NCBI RefSeq assembly: GCF_013112225.1
Contig: NZ_JABFHI010000001.1
Coordinates: 62,001 to 126,000, forward strand
Reading direction: 5' to 3'
DNA: 64,000 nucleotides
DNA from: Vreelandella azerica
Lineage (GTDB): Bacteria; Pseudomonadota; Gammaproteobacteria; Pseudomonadales; Halomonadaceae
Within the stretch, counting starts at the first letter, position 1. Each line of letters begins with the position of its first letter. The position numbers and the translations under genes are program-made. Of the stretch, positions 50,216 to 61,079 are shown piece after piece. The notes beneath the pieces are model-generated. The model ran no database searches. It saw only the letters and a program-made list of their open reading frames with translations, and was not told where the DNA came from.

Positions 50216-51227
50216 GTAACGCCTCGTTCAATGCCACAGCGCTCTTGTTGGTCAGGCACTCGATCCGGCCGTTTTGAGAGTTACGACGCAGCAGCAGGTC
50301 ATCCTGGCCGGCCAGTTCACGGGCCGCGACGATATTCACTTCCTGGTTCTGGTCATCCAGCAGGGTGACCTTGGCACCAGCGGTAATATAAAGGCCGGCT
50401 TCCACCGTGCAGCGGTCGCCCAGCGGAATGCCAATGCCGGCGTTGGCGCCGATCAGGCAGCCTTCACCGACCTTGATGATGATGTTGCCGCCACCGGAAA
50501 GGGTGCCCATGGTGGAGCAGCCACCGCCCAGGTCCGAGCCTTTGCCAACCATTACACCGGCAGAAATGCGCCCTTCAATCATGCCGGGGCCTTCGGCACC
50601 TGCATTGAAGTTGACGAAACCTTCGTGCATCACTGTGGTGCCTTCGCCCAGGTAGGCGCCCAGGCGCACCCGTGAGGTGTCGCCAATGCGGATACCGGTC
50701 GGTACCACGTAATCGGTCATCTTGGGGAATTTGTCAACGCAGTCAACCGACAGAGTGCGGCCAGCAAGGCGTGCTCTCAGGCGGCGGGCAGGCAGCTCTT
50801 CAATATCGATCGGGCCTTCGTTTGTCCAGGCAATATTGCGCAGCAGACCAAACATGCCGGTAAGATCCAGGCCGTGAGGCTTGACCAGACGGTGCGAGAG
50901 CAGATGAAGCTTGAGGTACACCTCAGGCGCTGTCTGCGGTGGCTGGTCGGTATCAATAAACATGGCAACCAGCGGGCGGTGACTGGCGCTCAGCGAGTCG
51001 GCAAGCTCTGCCTGGGCTGGATGGCCCGCTGCTTCGAGGGCTTTTGTCAGCGACGCGCAGTGTTCAGGCAGAAAACTGATAGCAGATGTGCCTTGTGGCG
51101 CATCAAGTGCTTTTTGGGCTGCCTTGACCAGACTGTCATCCGGGTTCAGCAAAGGGGCCGGATAGTAAATTTCCAGCCAGTCGCCTTGAGTGTTCTGGGT
51201 GCCGATTCCAAGCGCAAAGCTCAGCAT
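50202..51227 (-). CDS. dapD: Tetrahydrodipicolinate N-succinyltransferase
   Basis: It succinylates tetrahydrodipicolinate in the DAP pathway. A left-handed beta-helix is visible as hexapeptide repeats from [20 protein letters not shown] through [16 protein letters not shown] to [16 protein letters not shown]. It is 341 residues, the long form found in Pseudomonas and Actinobacteria-like enzymes rather than the 274-residue E. coli form. The ATG at 51225-51227 (MLSFALGIG) is preceded by AAGGAAA; an upstream start would add 16 unconserved residues. Confidence 0.94.
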   Translation of the reverse strand: MLSFALGIGTQNTQGDWLEIYYPAPLLNPDDSLVKAAQKALDAPQGTSAISFLPEHCASLTKALEAAGHPAQAELADSLSASHRPLVAMFIDTDQPPQTAPEVYLKLHLLSHRLVKPHGLDLTGMFGLLRNIAWTNEGPIDIEELPARRLRARLAGRTLSVDCVDKFPKMTDYVVPTGIRIGDTSRVRLGAYLGEGTTVMHEGFVNFNAGAEGPGMIEGRISAGVMVGKGSDLGGGCSTMGTLSGGGNIIIKVGEGCLIGANAGIGIPLGDRCTVEAGLYITAGAKVTLLDDQNQEVNIVAARELAGQDDLLLRRNSQNGRIECLTNKSAVALNEALHAHN

Positions 51228-51289
51228 AAGGGTGGTTTCCTTGGTTGTGTCAGTTAAATGATCAGGGTGGAGCAAGTGAGCCGGTCAGT

Positions 51290-51628
51290 TTAGAGCTTGT
51301 CGTAATCGCCATCCTTGTAGCCAACAAGAATGGTGTCGTCATCGACTTCCAGCAGAGGGCGTTTCAGCAAAGTGGGATGCTTGAGGATCAACTGCCGCGC
51401 TGAGTTGGCGTCGTAATCCTTTTCTTCATCAGGCAGTTCCCGCCAGGTCTTGCTGCGCTTGTTAATGGCCTCGACCAGCGGCACGCGATGGAGGATATGT
51501 TCAAGCAGCGCCGCCGAGAGGCCATCGTCACGCAGGTCGTGGGTCTTGTACGGCATGCCTTTGGCGTCCAGTGCCTTTTGCGCCTTACGGCAGGTATCAC
51601 AGTTCTTGATGATATAAAGCGTCAGCAT
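51290..51628 (-). CDS. yffB: ArsC/Spx-like thioredoxin-fold protein YffB
   Basis: A 112-residue protein of the ArsC family: MLTLYIIKNCDTCRKAQKAL with a CXXC-like NCDTC site, and TLLKRPLLEVDDDTILVGY with the conserved Arg-Pro. YffB is found next to dapE in E. coli and here sits between dapC and dapD. Arsenate reduction is not implied; the physiological role is unknown. Confidence 0.9.
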   Translation of the reverse strand: MLTLYIIKNCDTCRKAQKALDAKGMPYKTHDLRDDGLSAALLEHILHRVPLVEAINKRSKTWRELPDEEKDYDANSARQLILKHPTLLKRPLLEVDDDTILVGYKDGDYDKL

Positions 51629-51680
51629 GGCGTCTTCTCCAAATTGAGTCGGAAGTGATCCGGGCAGCGAGGCTGCCTGC

Positions 51681-52877
51681 TCAGCCGCGTTCCACCAGGC
51701 GGCGAATGCGTTTAGCGGCTTCCCGAGTGGGGGCGACTTCCGCCACCAGCGCCAGGCGCAACCGGCCACTGCCAGGGTTAACGCCATTTAGGCCGAGGCG
51801 CCCCATCAGGCTGCCGGGCAGGACGCTAACGTTCATCTCTTCATACAGGCGCTGGGTGAAGGCAATATCATCACCACCCGGCACGGCTGGCCAGAGATAA
51901 AAACTTGCCTCAGGTGTCGGGAAATCCATGACAGGCGCGAGTTCAGCGGTGACAGCGGCGAATTTCTCGCGATACGCCTCACGGTTAGCCAGTACATGGG
52001 CTTCATCCTGCCAAGCGGCTATCGAGGCGTGTTGCAGCGGCAGTGACATGGCGCAGCCGTGGTAGGTGCGGTAGCGCTTGAACGGGGTCAACAGATCCGC
52101 ATCACCCGCGACAAAGCCGGAGCGCAGCCCCGGCAGGTTGGAGCGCTTGGAAAGCGAATGAAAGACCACGCAGCGCTGGTAGTCATGGCGGCCCAGTGCA
52201 GCGCAAGCCTGTAACAATCCGGGCGGCGGTGTGGCTTCATCCAGATAGAGTTCTGAGTAGCATTCATCCGATGCGATAATAAAGTCGTGCTCATCAGCAA
52301 GGGCAATCAGTTGCTTGAACTCATCCAGTGGCGTCACAGCGCCGGTCGGGTTGCCCGGTGAGCAGATAAACACTAACTGGACGTCTCGCCAGGTGTCCGC
52401 AGGAACCGCACTGAAATCCGGGCGAAAGCCGTTGTCCGCAGTGCAATCGAGATACAGCGGTTGGCCACCGGCCAGCAGGGTGGCACCCTCATAGATCTGG
52501 TAAAAAGGGTTAGGGACGGCCACCTGGGCGGCGCGGCTGCGGTCAAGGGCTGTCTGCACAAACGCAAAGATGGCTTCCCGGGTGCCGTTGACCGGCAACA
52601 CCTGGGATTCCGGGTCGAGCCCTTCAAGCCCGAAACGCTGGCTGGCCCAGCTGGCAATGGTCTCACGCAGGGCTGGCAGGCCGGCGGTGGCCGGGTAGCG
52701 GGCGAACTCTGCCTGATGGGCATGCAGCGCCTCAAGCGCTGCGGCATAGGGAGCATGCTGCGGCTCGCCAATGGTCAGTGGAATGTGTGCCAGATCCGAC
52801 GGCGGCGAGAGCCTTGCCTTGAGGGCGGCCAGCTTTTCAAACGGATAAGGGTGCAATGCGTCGAGATCAGGGTTCAT
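51681..52877 (-). CDS. dapC: Succinyldiaminopimelate aminotransferase
   Basis: A class I/II PLP aminotransferase converting N-succinyl-2-amino-6-ketopimelate. The N-terminal IGEPQHAPY, cofactor residues in SPGNPTGAV and ASDECYSELY, and the PLP Lys in FHSLSKRSNLPGLRSGF are all present. It is 398 residues, matching Pseudomonas/Bordetella DapC. Its place between glnD and yffB-dapD-dapE supports the DAP role over a general aminotransferase. Confidence 0.92.
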   Translation of the reverse strand: MNPDLDALHPYPFEKLAALKARLSPPSDLAHIPLTIGEPQHAPYAAALEALHAHQAEFARYPATAGLPALRETIASWASQRFGLEGLDPESQVLPVNGTREAIFAFVQTALDRSRAAQVAVPNPFYQIYEGATLLAGGQPLYLDCTADNGFRPDFSAVPADTWRDVQLVFICSPGNPTGAVTPLDEFKQLIALADEHDFIIASDECYSELYLDEATPPPGLLQACAALGRHDYQRCVVFHSLSKRSNLPGLRSGFVAGDADLLTPFKRYRTYHGCAMSLPLQHASIAAWQDEAHVLANREAYREKFAAVTAELAPVMDFPTPEASFYLWPAVPGGDDIAFTQRLYEEMNVSVLPGSLMGRLGLNGVNPGSGRLRLALVAEVAPTREAAKRIRRLVERG

Positions 52878-52968
52878 GAGCGTCCAGTGGCCAGATTGCA
52901 GCGTTATGATGTTGGAAATGCCTACTGATTATAGGCAAGGCGTCAAGCGAGCTCAAACGCCAGCACGC

Positions 52969-55643
52969 TCAGACGCTGAGCACGTCGATCAGGCGTTCAC
53001 GTAACTGCTGCTGGCGTTCAGGGTCGGTCAGTGGTTCACCGGCCTTGGTGGTGATGAAGAAGACATCCTCGACCCGCTCGCCAAGGGTGGCGATCTTGGC
53101 CGCGGACAGGGCGATATCCTGCTCCATGAAAATACGCCCGACGCGGGCCAGCAGGCCAGGGCGATCAGGGGCGCTGAGTTCCAGCAAGGTGCGTTCGTTG
53201 GCCGGGTCCTGTTCGATCAGCACCTCAGTGGTGACCTTGAAGTGCTTGAGCTGGCGCGGCGTATGGCGCGATATAATATTGGGGTAGTCATCCGGGTCGT
53301 CAAGCTCCTCGACCAGATGGCGGCGCATCTCCTCGATGCGTTCCGGATCCGAGATAGCCTGACCCTGATGGTCCAGCACAATAAAGGTATTCAGCGTCCA
53401 ATCATTATTGGAGGTCGCAATACGTGCATCATGAATGGACAGCCCAAGCTGTTCCATGGCGGCGGCGGTGGCCGCAAACAGGTCGTCCACCGAGCGGGTG
53501 TGAATAAACACCTTGGTGCCGCCTTCTGTCATGCCTTTGGCCGGGGCGCTGATCAGTACCAGGGGGAGCTGTTCCGGCTGATGGGCAAGGATGCCCTGGG
53601 TCTGCCAGGCAATTTCACTGGGCGCGTACTGGAGAAAGTAGTCTTCGCCGAGGGAATCCCACAGGGGGTCGATCTGTTCCGAGGCAATGCCCATGGTATT
53701 CAGCAGTGAGCGTGCCTCCGTACGGGTTTCGCGTACCCAGTCATCGCGGTCAGGTGGGTTCTTGAGCCCCCGTCGTAAGGCCCGCTTAGTTTCAGCGTGA
53801 AGCTGGCGTAACAGGGAGGCGCGCCAGCCGTTCCATAACGTAGGGTTGGTGGCGTTGATATCAGCGACGGTCAGCACATACAGATAATCCAGGCGGGTTT
53901 CGTTGCGCACCGTCAGAGCAAAGTCACGGATCACGTCCGGGTCGGTGATGTCACGTTTCTGGGCGGTCATCGACATCAGCAGATGATGCTCCACCAGCCA
54001 ACGAACCAGGCTGGTATCGGGGCTTGAAATGCGATGGCGCAGGCAGAACTGCTCAACATCATAGGCGCCAATCAGTGAATGGTCACCGCCGCGACCCTTG
54101 CCCACATCGTGAAACAGCCCGGCAATCCACAAAAGGTCAAGCTTGGGTAGTTGTGGCATAAGCGCGGCGGCCACGGGGAACTCTTTCTTGCATTCCGCTT
54201 TGCGAAAGCCATGCAGGAACTTGAGCAGCCGCAGGGTGTGGGCATCCACGGTGTAGATATGAAACAGATCATGCTGCATCAGGCCGACCGCACGGCCAAA
54301 TTCCGGCAGGTATTTACCCAGGATGCCGTAGCGGTTCATGCGGCGTAACTGACGTGGCACATTGCCGGGAGAGCGCAGCAGAGCGAGGAATAGGCGTTGA
54401 TGCAGCGGATCTTCCCGGTAGTGGTCATCGATCTGATGGCGGTGGTCGCGGATCAGGCGGATGGTGTCAGCGCGTACCCCTTCAATTTCCGGGTGCTGGG
54501 CCATCATCAGAAACAGCTCCAGCATGGCGGATGGCTTGTCGCGAAACAGGGTGCGTGATCGCGCCTGAATATAGCCGCCCTTGGTTTCGAAGCGCTCGTT
54601 GAGTACCACCGTTTCCAGAGATTGCTGGCCGCGCAGGATGACTTCATCAAAATGCTGCAACAGCATGTCGTTGAGCCCGGCAAGCGCAGTAACATGGCGG
54701 TAGTAGCGCTTCATGAACTGCTCGACGGCCAGGCGCTCGGGGTTATCACGAAAACCGAAAAGTTCGGCAATGGTGCGCTGGTGATCAAACAGCAGGCGGT
54801 CTTCAGCACGGCCCGTCAGCATGTGCAGGGCATAGCGCACCTGCCACAGGAAGGCCTGGCCCTGGCTGAGAATGCGCAGTTCAGCGTCGTTCATAAAGCC
54901 GTTAGCGACGATATCCGCGTATTTTTCGGTGCCGAAATGACGCTTGGCCACCCACCCAATCATCTGGATATCGCGCAGCCCGCCCGGCGAACTCTTGAGA
55001 TTGGGCTCGAGATGATACTCAGAGTTGTTGTAACGGTAGTGACGGGCAATTTGCTCCTGCCATTTGGCTTCAAAAAGCGGTCGGCCGGCCACAGCCTATC
55101 AGCGCTCAAGCGCTGGCGCACGGCCTGGCGCAGCCGCTTGGGGCCAGCAATCAGGCGTGATTCAAGCAGGTTGGTGATCACGGTCACATCGTCTTTCGAC
55201 TCCCGCTCGCAGTCGTTGAGTGAACGAACACTATGGCCAATATCCAGGCCGACATCCCACAGAAAGGTAATAAAAGCAGTCAGCGGCTCGCGATAGGGCG
55301 CATCGTCATCGTTTTCAAGCAGCAGAAGTAAATCGATATCGGAATGCGGGTGTAGCTCCCCGCGTCCATAACCGCCGACGGCCACCAGGGCAACGCCGTC
55401 ATCCGGCCAGGCATGCTGCTCCCAGGCGATGGCCAGCAGTTGATCCATGTACCAGGCGCGCCCACGTACCAAGTCGCGGATATCAGCACCCGCCCGGAAG
55501 CGCTCATCCAGGCGTTCCTGAAGTTCCCGCAGGGCAGCCTTGAAGGGCGCTATGGGTGAGCGCGACCCCACCATCTCAGCGCGAAAGGCATCCAGGTCGA
55601 GAAGCGACCGGTCGGGTTCAAAGCGGTAATGGTGAAGTAGCAT
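52969..55643 (-). CDS. glnD: Bifunctional uridylyltransferase/uridylyl-removing enzyme GlnD, one apparent frameshift
   Basis: The nitrogen sensor that uridylylates and deuridylylates PII. In order: the nucleotidyltransferase motif VGGYGRGELHPHSDIDLLLL, a helical domain with NLKSSPGGLRDIQMI, the HD domain in GLFHDVGKGRGGDHSLIG, and two C-terminal ACT domains (IHTRSVDDLFAAT and ELSAPDRPGLLARVGRIF). The frame is lost at 55072-55076 (A run, T on the coding strand). One more base gives DRFFEAKWQEQIARH and 891 residues, the usual length. It starts 7 bp after the map stop. Confidence 0.95.
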
Positions 55644-55650
55644 CAGGCGC

Positions 55651-56433
55651 TCAAAAGCTCAGGTCTTCATCATTGCGAGCGGTTAATACTTCCACGCCGC
55701 TCTCGGTCACCAGCAAGGTGTGCTCCCATTGTGCCGACAGGCTACGGTCCTTGGTAATCGCCGTCCAGCCATCACGCAGCACCTTGGTTTTATAGCCGCC
55801 TACGTTAATCATCGGCTCGATGGTAAAGCACATGCCGGGAGCAAGGGCGATATCGGCGTCGGGGGCGTAGCCGTCATAGTGAAGAAATTGGGGCTCTTCA
55901 TGAAAGCTTGCGCCAATACCGTGCCCGCAGAAATCGCGAACCACGGAATAGCCGTGGCCTTCTGCATGCTTCTGGATGACCCGAGCGAGATCGGAAAGAT
56001 GCACGCCGGGCTTGATGGCAGCCATGCTTTTATACAGACATTCCTGGGTCACGCGGCTGAGGCGTTCGCCCTGAATGCTTTCGCCCACTACGAACATGAC
56101 ACTGGAGTCGCCGTGATAGCCGTCCGCTGTCTTGACGGTAATATCCAGGTTCATGATGTCGCCGTTTTTAAGCTTCTTGCCATCGTCGGGGATGCCATGG
56201 CATACCACGTGATTGATGGATGTGCAGGTCGCCTTGGGAAAGCCGTGGTAATTAAGCGGTGCGGGTGTGGAACCTAGTTCATTAACAATAAATTCATGGC
56301 AGCGACGGTCAATCTCACCCGTCGAGACGCCTGTTTTGACATACGGTGTGATCATTTCGAAAACACTAGCCGCCTGGCGGCCAGCTTCGCGCATCTTGTC
56401 GATTTCAGCAGGCGTTTTAATCGGAACGTTCAT
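55651..56433 (-). CDS. map: Methionine aminopeptidase, type I
   Basis: It removes the initiator Met. Metal ligands appear in ITVKTADGYHGDSSVMF (Asp region), GHGIGASFHEEPQ (His), CFTIEPMINVG (Glu) and QWEHTLLVTESG (Glu). It is 260 residues. It is divergent from rpsB and heads the map-glnD-dap operon on the minus strand. Confidence 0.96.
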   Translation of the reverse strand: MNVPIKTPAEIDKMREAGRQAASVFEMITPYVKTGVSTGEIDRRCHEFIVNELGSTPAPLNYHGFPKATCTSINHVVCHGIPDDGKKLKNGDIMNLDITVKTADGYHGDSSVMFVVGESIQGERLSRVTQECLYKSMAAIKPGVHLSDLARVIQKHAEGHGYSVVRDFCGHGIGASFHEEPQFLHYDGYAPDADIALAPGMCFTIEPMINVGGYKTKVLRDGWTAITKDRSLSAQWEHTLLVTESGVEVLTARNDEDLSF

Positions 56434-56851
56434 GAGGTCTCGATGGTGTAGGGTGTTATTTCACACAATAAAACGGGCTGTAGGGTGAGCCACGTAATGC
56501 GTTACGGCTTCATCTTGATCTGGATCTATGGTATAAAGCTGCGCGCTTCACTGCAATCGCCAACCGCATTCTTGGTCGATTGATCGCTGCAGGTGATTGC
56601 CGAAGTGCATTACAGGTGGCGTGCAATGGTGCACGCTATCCAAACCGCAAGCCTTAAAACACACATGCACCGTCACATGGTCCCGGGTGCCTTTGCGTGC
56701 TGCTTACCTGCAACACCGTGCCGACAACCTTTTATGGCTGGTGTTATTGCAGAGCGATGCGTTTAGCCAAGAGCTGAGCTTATCCGGTAGCGTCTCTGGT
56801 CGGATCCATGGGGTGTATGGAGGCCTAACCCGAGTTTTCAGGAGTTTTATC
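56434..56851 (+). promoter_or_regulatory. 418-bp map-rpsB intergenic region with rpsB promoter and long leader
   Basis: A TATAAA at 56532-56537 with TTCATC 17 bp upstream is a likely rpsB promoter, giving a leader of roughly 300 nt. The leader contains a 7-bp hairpin GCGTGCA-ATGG-TGCACGC near 56620. In other gammaproteobacteria S2 represses its own operon through a structured rpsB leader; a similar role here is inference from length and position. No open reading frame with support lies in it. Confidence 0.45.
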
Positions 56852-57610
56852 ATGGCACACGTCAATATGCGTGACCTGCTCAAGGCAGGCGCTCACTTCG
56901 GTCACCAGACCAAGTATTGGAACCCGAAGATGGGTAAATACATCTTCGGTGCGCGCAACAAGATTCACATCATCAACCTTGAGCACACGCTGCCGGCGCT
57001 GAATGAAGCGATCGACGTGGTTGAAAAGATGGCTGCTTCCAACAACAAGATCATGTTTGTCGGTACCAAGCGTAGCGCCAGCAAGATCATCAAGGAAGAA
57101 GCCAACCGTGTAGGTCAGCCGTTCGTCAACCATCGCTGGTTGGGCGGCATGCTTACCAACTTCAAGACTATTCGCCAGTCCATTAAACGTCTGCGCGATC
57201 TTGAAACCATGCACGAAGATGGCACCTTCGAGAAGCTGACCAAGAAAGAAGTCCTGATGGCGACCCGCGAGCAGGAAAAGCTTGAGCGTTCCATTGGTGG
57301 TATCAAGAACATGGGCGGTCTGCCTGATGCCATGTTCGTTATCGACGTTGATCATGAGCGTATCGCGATCAACGAAGCGAACAAGCTGGGTATTCCGGTT
57401 ATCGGCGTGGTGGATACCAACTCCAACCCTGATGGCGTCGACTACGTCATTCCGGGTAACGACGATTCCATCCGTGCGATCCAGATTTACGTCAAGGCCA
57501 TCGCCGATGCCTGCGCCAGTGCCAAAGAAGGCCGTCCTGACGAATTCGTTGAAGTGACGGACGCTGAACAGACATCTGCTGACGCAGAAAACAGCGCGGC
57601 TGCCGAGTGA
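56852..57610 (+). CDS. rpsB: 30S ribosomal protein S2
   Basis: A 252-residue protein: [57 protein letters not shown] and [20 protein letters not shown]. The start is ATG 56852 with CAGGAG 7 bases upstream. It heads the rpsB-tsf-pyrH-frr-uppS-cdsA-dxr-rseP cluster. Confidence 0.98.
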   Translation: MAHVNMRDLLKAGAHFGHQTKYWNPKMGKYIFGARNKIHIINLEHTLPALNEAIDVVEKMAASNNKIMFVGTKRSASKIIKEEANRVGQPFVNHRWLGGMLTNFKTIRQSIKRLRDLETMHEDGTFEKLTKKEVLMATREQEKLERSIGGIKNMGGLPDAMFVIDVDHERIAINEANKLGIPVIGVVDTNSNPDGVDYVIPGNDDSIRAIQIYVKAIADACASAKEGRPDEFVEVTDAEQTSADAENSAAAE

Positions 57611-57657
57611 TCCTGGCCGCCACAAGATGAGGTGCGCTGCACCGCATCGCATCAGGA

Positions 57658-57678
57658 GGGGGCCTGGGCCCCCTTTTT
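57658..57678 (+). terminator. Hairpin with T run between rpsB and tsf
   Basis: GGGGGC-CTGG-GCCCCC followed by TTTTT, 48 bp after the rpsB stop and 62 bp before tsf. It probably works as a partial terminator that lowers tsf expression relative to rpsB. Confidence 0.85.
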
Positions 57679-57739
57679 CCCGCTCAGGCGGACCTTATCT
57701 TTAATTGTCTAGATCCCATTAGATCAGAGGTGAATTATC

Positions 57740-58607
57740 ATGGCAGCTATCAGTGCCTCTCAGGTGAAGGAACTGCGCGAACGTACCGGCCTTGGCATGA
57801 TGGAGTGCAAAAAGCACTGACCGAAGCGGGCGGCGATATCGACGTGGCAATCGAAAACCTGCGTAAGAATTCCGGCCTTAAAGCCGCGAAAAAGCTGGCC
57901 GTACTGCTGCAGAAGGCGCTGTTGTTACGCGTGTTGCAGAAGATGGCAGCTATGGCGTTATGGTCGAAATCAATTCTGAAACCGATTTTGTTGCCCGTGA
58001 CGACAACTTCAAGGATTTTGCTGCCAAGATTGCAGACGCCTTCTTTGCTGCCAAGAGTGAAGACGTTGCCGCCGTGATGGACGGTGAGTTGGAAGTCGTG
58101 CGTGAGCAGCTGGTACAGAAAATCGGCGAGAACATTAGTGTACGCCGCGCTGCCGTTATTAACGCTGGCGAAGGCAACCTGGTGGGTGAATACGTCCACG
58201 GTGGTCGCATTGGCGTGTTGACCGTCATGAAAGGCGGTAATGCTGACGCTGCTAAGGATATTTCCATGCACGTGGCAGCCATCAACCCAGCCGTTGCCCG
58301 TCCTGAAGATATGCCGCAGGAACACCTGGATACCGAGAAGGCGATCATTCTCGCTCAGCCGGATATGGCCGGTAAGCCGGAAAACATTGCTGAAAAGATG
58401 GTTCAGGGCCGCCTCAAGAAGTACCTGGCTGAAAACAGCCTGACCGAACAGCCTTTCGTCAAGGATCCTAACCAGTCTGTCGCTGAGTATGCAAAAGCGG
58501 CCGGTGGTGAAGTGATGAGTTTTACGCGCTTTGAAGTTGGCGAAGGCATCGAGAAAGAAGAAGTTGACTTTGCCAAAGAAGTAATGGAACAGGCAGGCCG
58601 TAGTTAA
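57740..58607 (+). CDS. tsf: Translation elongation factor Ts, two apparent frameshifts
   Basis: The nucleotide exchange factor for EF-Tu. N-terminal [20 protein letters not shown] and the core [17 protein letters not shown] contact EF-Tu. Two A runs are each one base short: 57809-57813 (repair gives [15 protein letters not shown]) and 57889-57893 (repair gives [18 protein letters not shown]). The restored protein has 289 residues, close to E. coli (283). The gene is essential, so the breaks cannot be real. Confidence 0.96.
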
Positions 58608-58630
58608 GGTCGCAAGTTTCAGACAGTGAT

Positions 58631-58655
58631 GGCGTGCGCAGTTGCGCACGCCTTT
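58631..58655 (+). terminator. Perfect 10-bp hairpin after tsf
   Basis: GGCGTGCGCA-GT-TGCGCACGCC followed by TTTGCG, 23 bp after the tsf stop. The T stretch is short, so termination may be partial. Two TATAAT sequences (58694-58699 and 58742-58747) further on could be -10 elements for pyrH, without convincing -35 partners. Confidence 0.6.
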
Positions 58656-58867
58656 GCGTATCCGGCCTTGGCGTTTTGCTGTGCCGCCATGTATATAATC
58701 TATTTATGCGTATGTTTCATGCGGGTATCAGCTGATATAGGTATAATGTTAGCGTATGTTACATTACGTATTTTTTTATGTTTCATGTGCATGGGGTGCA
58801 CGGGTCAGTGCTGCCGCCAGATTCAGCCGTTCAATCTGCCTAATATATCCTGCCAAGGAGAAATTCC

Positions 58868-59647
58868 ATGTCCCACGATGCAAATGAGCCTTTGACTGCT
58901 GTTATTCCCAATAAGAAACCTGAGGGTTCAAAGTCGAAATACAAGCGTATTTTGCTTAAGCTTTCCGGGGAAGCCTTGATGGGTGAGCACGATTTTGGGA
59001 TAGACCCCAAGGTGCTTGACCGCATGGCACTTGAAATCGGTCAACTGGTGGGTATTGGTGTTCAGGTGGGTCTGGTCATCGGCGGCGGCAATCTGTTTCG
59101 TGGTGCCGCGTTGAATGAAGCGGGCATGGATAGAGTGACAGGCGATCATATGGGGATGCTGGCGACCGTCATGAATGCGCTGGCCATGCGGGACGCTCTG
59201 GAACGCTCCAATATCCGCTCCCGGGTGATGTCGGCTATTCCGATGAGCGGCGTTGTAGAGCATTACGACCGACGCACCGCCATCCGCTACCTGACATCCG
59301 GTGATGTTGTGCTGTTTTCTGCCGGCACCGGCAACCCGTTTTTTACCACTGATTCGGCGGCCTGCCTGAGGGGTATCGAGGTCGACGTTGATGTAGTGAT
59401 CAAGGCCACCAAGGTTGATGGCGTCTATGATAAAGACCCCGTCAAGCATGCCGATGCGGTGAAATACGACCGCCTTTCCTATGATGATGCGCTGGAACAG
59501 AAGCTCGGCGTTATGGATTTGACCGCTATCTGCCTGGTACGTGACCATGATATGCCAGTGCGGGTATTTGATATGAACAAGCCTGGTGCCCTGCTTAACC
59601 TGGTGGTTGGGGGTAAGGAAGGCACTTTGATAGACAGAGGTGAATAG
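58868..59647 (+). CDS. pyrH: UMP kinase
   Basis: It phosphorylates UMP and is regulated by GTP and UTP. The amino-acid-kinase fold is shown by [45 protein letters not shown] and [14 protein letters not shown]. It is 259 residues. An N-terminal extension of about 18 residues relative to E. coli is supported by AAGGAGA 7 bases before ATG 58868. Confidence 0.96.
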   Translation: MSHDANEPLTAVIPNKKPEGSKSKYKRILLKLSGEALMGEHDFGIDPKVLDRMALEIGQLVGIGVQVGLVIGGGNLFRGAALNEAGMDRVTGDHMGMLATVMNALAMRDALERSNIRSRVMSAIPMSGVVEHYDRRTAIRYLTSGDVVLFSAGTGNPFFTTDSAACLRGIEVDVDVVIKATKVDGVYDKDPVKHADAVKYDRLSYDDALEQKLGVMDLTAICLVRDHDMPVRVFDMNKPGALLNLVVGGKEGTLIDRGE

Positions 59648-59648
59648 G

Positions 59649-60207
59649 GTGATTAACGAAATCAAGAAAGATGCAGAAGGGCGCATGAAAAAAAAGCGTG
59701 GAAGCGCTGCATACCAATTTCAACAAGATTCGCACCGGGCGCGCGCATCCGAGTATTCTGGATTCTGTCACCGTCGAATATTACGGTAGTGAAGTGCCGC
59801 TGAGTCAGGTCGCCTCGATCAATGTGGAAGATGCACGAACGCTGACGATCTCTCCCTGGGAACAGGGCATCGTGCCCAAGATTGAAAAAGCCATCATGAC
59901 GTCTGATCTGGGGCTTAATCCTGCCAGTGCAGGGGCAGTGATTCGTGTGCCGATGCCGATGCTGACCGAAGAGACTCGCAAGGGTTACATCAAGCAGGCC
60001 CGCCATGAAGCAGAAAATGCTCGGGTTGCTGTGCGTAATGTGCGCCGTGATGCCAACGGTGATTTCAAATCCTTGTTGAAAGATAAAGAGATCACCGAAG
60101 ATGATCAGCGTCAGGGCGAAGACGAGATCCAGAAGCTGACGGATAAGTTCGTTGCGGAAATCGACAAGGCGCTGGCTGCAAAAGAGCACGACCTGATGCA
60201 GGTGTAA
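59649..60207 (+). CDS. frr: Ribosome recycling factor, one apparent base insertion
   Basis: It splits post-termination ribosomes with EF-G. GTG 59649, two bases after the pyrH stop, begins [20 protein letters not shown], but the A run 59688-59695 is one base too long (8, where 7 restore the frame). Downstream [17 protein letters not shown] and [16 protein letters not shown] are typical. The corrected length is 185 residues, exactly the family norm. Confidence 0.95.
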
Positions 60208-60224
60208 CGCATAGCTATTAACGT

Positions 60225-60247
60225 CACGGGCAGCCTGGCTGCCCGTG
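60225..60247 (+). other. Hairpin between frr and uppS without U-tract
   Basis: CACGGGCAG-CCTGG-CTGCCCGTG is a perfect 9-bp stem 18 bp after frr. It lacks a T run, so it is more likely an RNA-processing or stability element than a terminator, and transcription probably continues into uppS. Confidence 0.55.
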
Positions 60248-60293
60248 CGGCTTTCAGGGCCGCTTGGATGAATGACTATTGGTGAAAAACCTC

Positions 60294-61079
60294 ATGACAT
60301 CACCGCTGCTTCCACATAAACAGCCAACTGCCCATGGCGATGAAGAGGTGTCTTTGCCGCGTCCTTCTCATGTTGCCATCATTATGGATGGCAACAACCG
60401 CTGGGCGAAGGCACGTGGTTTAGCGGGTGTGCGTGGTCATCACGCTGGTGCTGAGGCTGTTCGCAGTGTCGTGCGGCGTGCTGCTGAGCAGGGCATTAAT
60501 ACCTTGAGTCTGTTTGCCTTTTCTAGTGAAAACTGGAAGCGGCCCGTGCCTGAAGTCAACGCCCTGATGGAGCTTTTCCTGATGGCGCTAAAACGCGAAG
60601 TCAAAAAGCTTCATTCGCATGCTATCCGGCTGACTGTCCTGGGTGATCGGCAAGGGTTTTCTTATGCCATCCAAAAGCAAATCCGTCGGGCCGAGGAAAT
60701 GACGGCTGACAACAGCGGTATGCACCTGGTCGTGGCAGCCAATTACGGTGGCCAATGGGAAATTGCCTGTGCAGCACGTAAGCTGGCCCAGCAGGTAGCC
60801 GAGGGCAGATTGGCGCCTGACGAAATTGATGAAAACCGCATGAATGAAGCCATGGGAGTACATCAGGTACCGCCGATTGATTTATGTATCCGAACCAGTG
60901 GTGAACAACGTCTTTCCAACTTCATGCTGTGGCAGTTGGCTTATGCAGAGCTATATTTTTCACCGCTACTGTGGCCCGATTTTGATGCCAATGCCTTTGA
61001 TCAGGCGCTTACAGACTTTGCGCGGCGGCAGCGGCGTTTCGGTATGACAGGGCAACAGATAGAGGTTCAGGGTGCTTAA
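60294..61079 (+). CDS. uppS: Undecaprenyl diphosphate synthase
   Basis: A cis-prenyltransferase making the lipid carrier for peptidoglycan. The catalytic Asp lies in AIIMDGNNRWAKARG. LSLFAFSSENWKRP and the C-terminal IRTSGEQRLSNFMLWQ with Arg residues for pyrophosphate are present. It is 261 residues from ATG 60294; in-frame upstream TTG/GTG starts would add up to five residues. It overlaps cdsA by 8 bases. Confidence 0.95.
   Translation: MTSPLLPHKQPTAHGDEEVSLPRPSHVAIIMDGNNRWAKARGLAGVRGHHAGAEAVRSVVRRAAEQGINTLSLFAFSSENWKRPVPEVNALMELFLMALKREVKKLHSHAIRLTVLGDRQGFSYAIQKQIRRAEEMTADNSGMHLVVAANYGGQWEIACAARKLAQQVAEGRLAPDEIDENRMNEAMGVHQVPPIDLCIRTSGEQRLSNFMLWQLAYAELYFSPLLWPDFDANAFDQALTDFARRQRRFGMTGQQIEVQGA

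Noticed and set aside
58691..58747. Two TATAAT sequences before pyrH as firm promoters
   Set aside because: Neither has an acceptable -35 at 16-18 bp, so they are mentioned only as possible -10 elements.
60225..60247. Terminator between frr and uppS
   Set aside because: A strong stem but no T run, and uppS has no clear promoter of its own, so termination here is unlikely.
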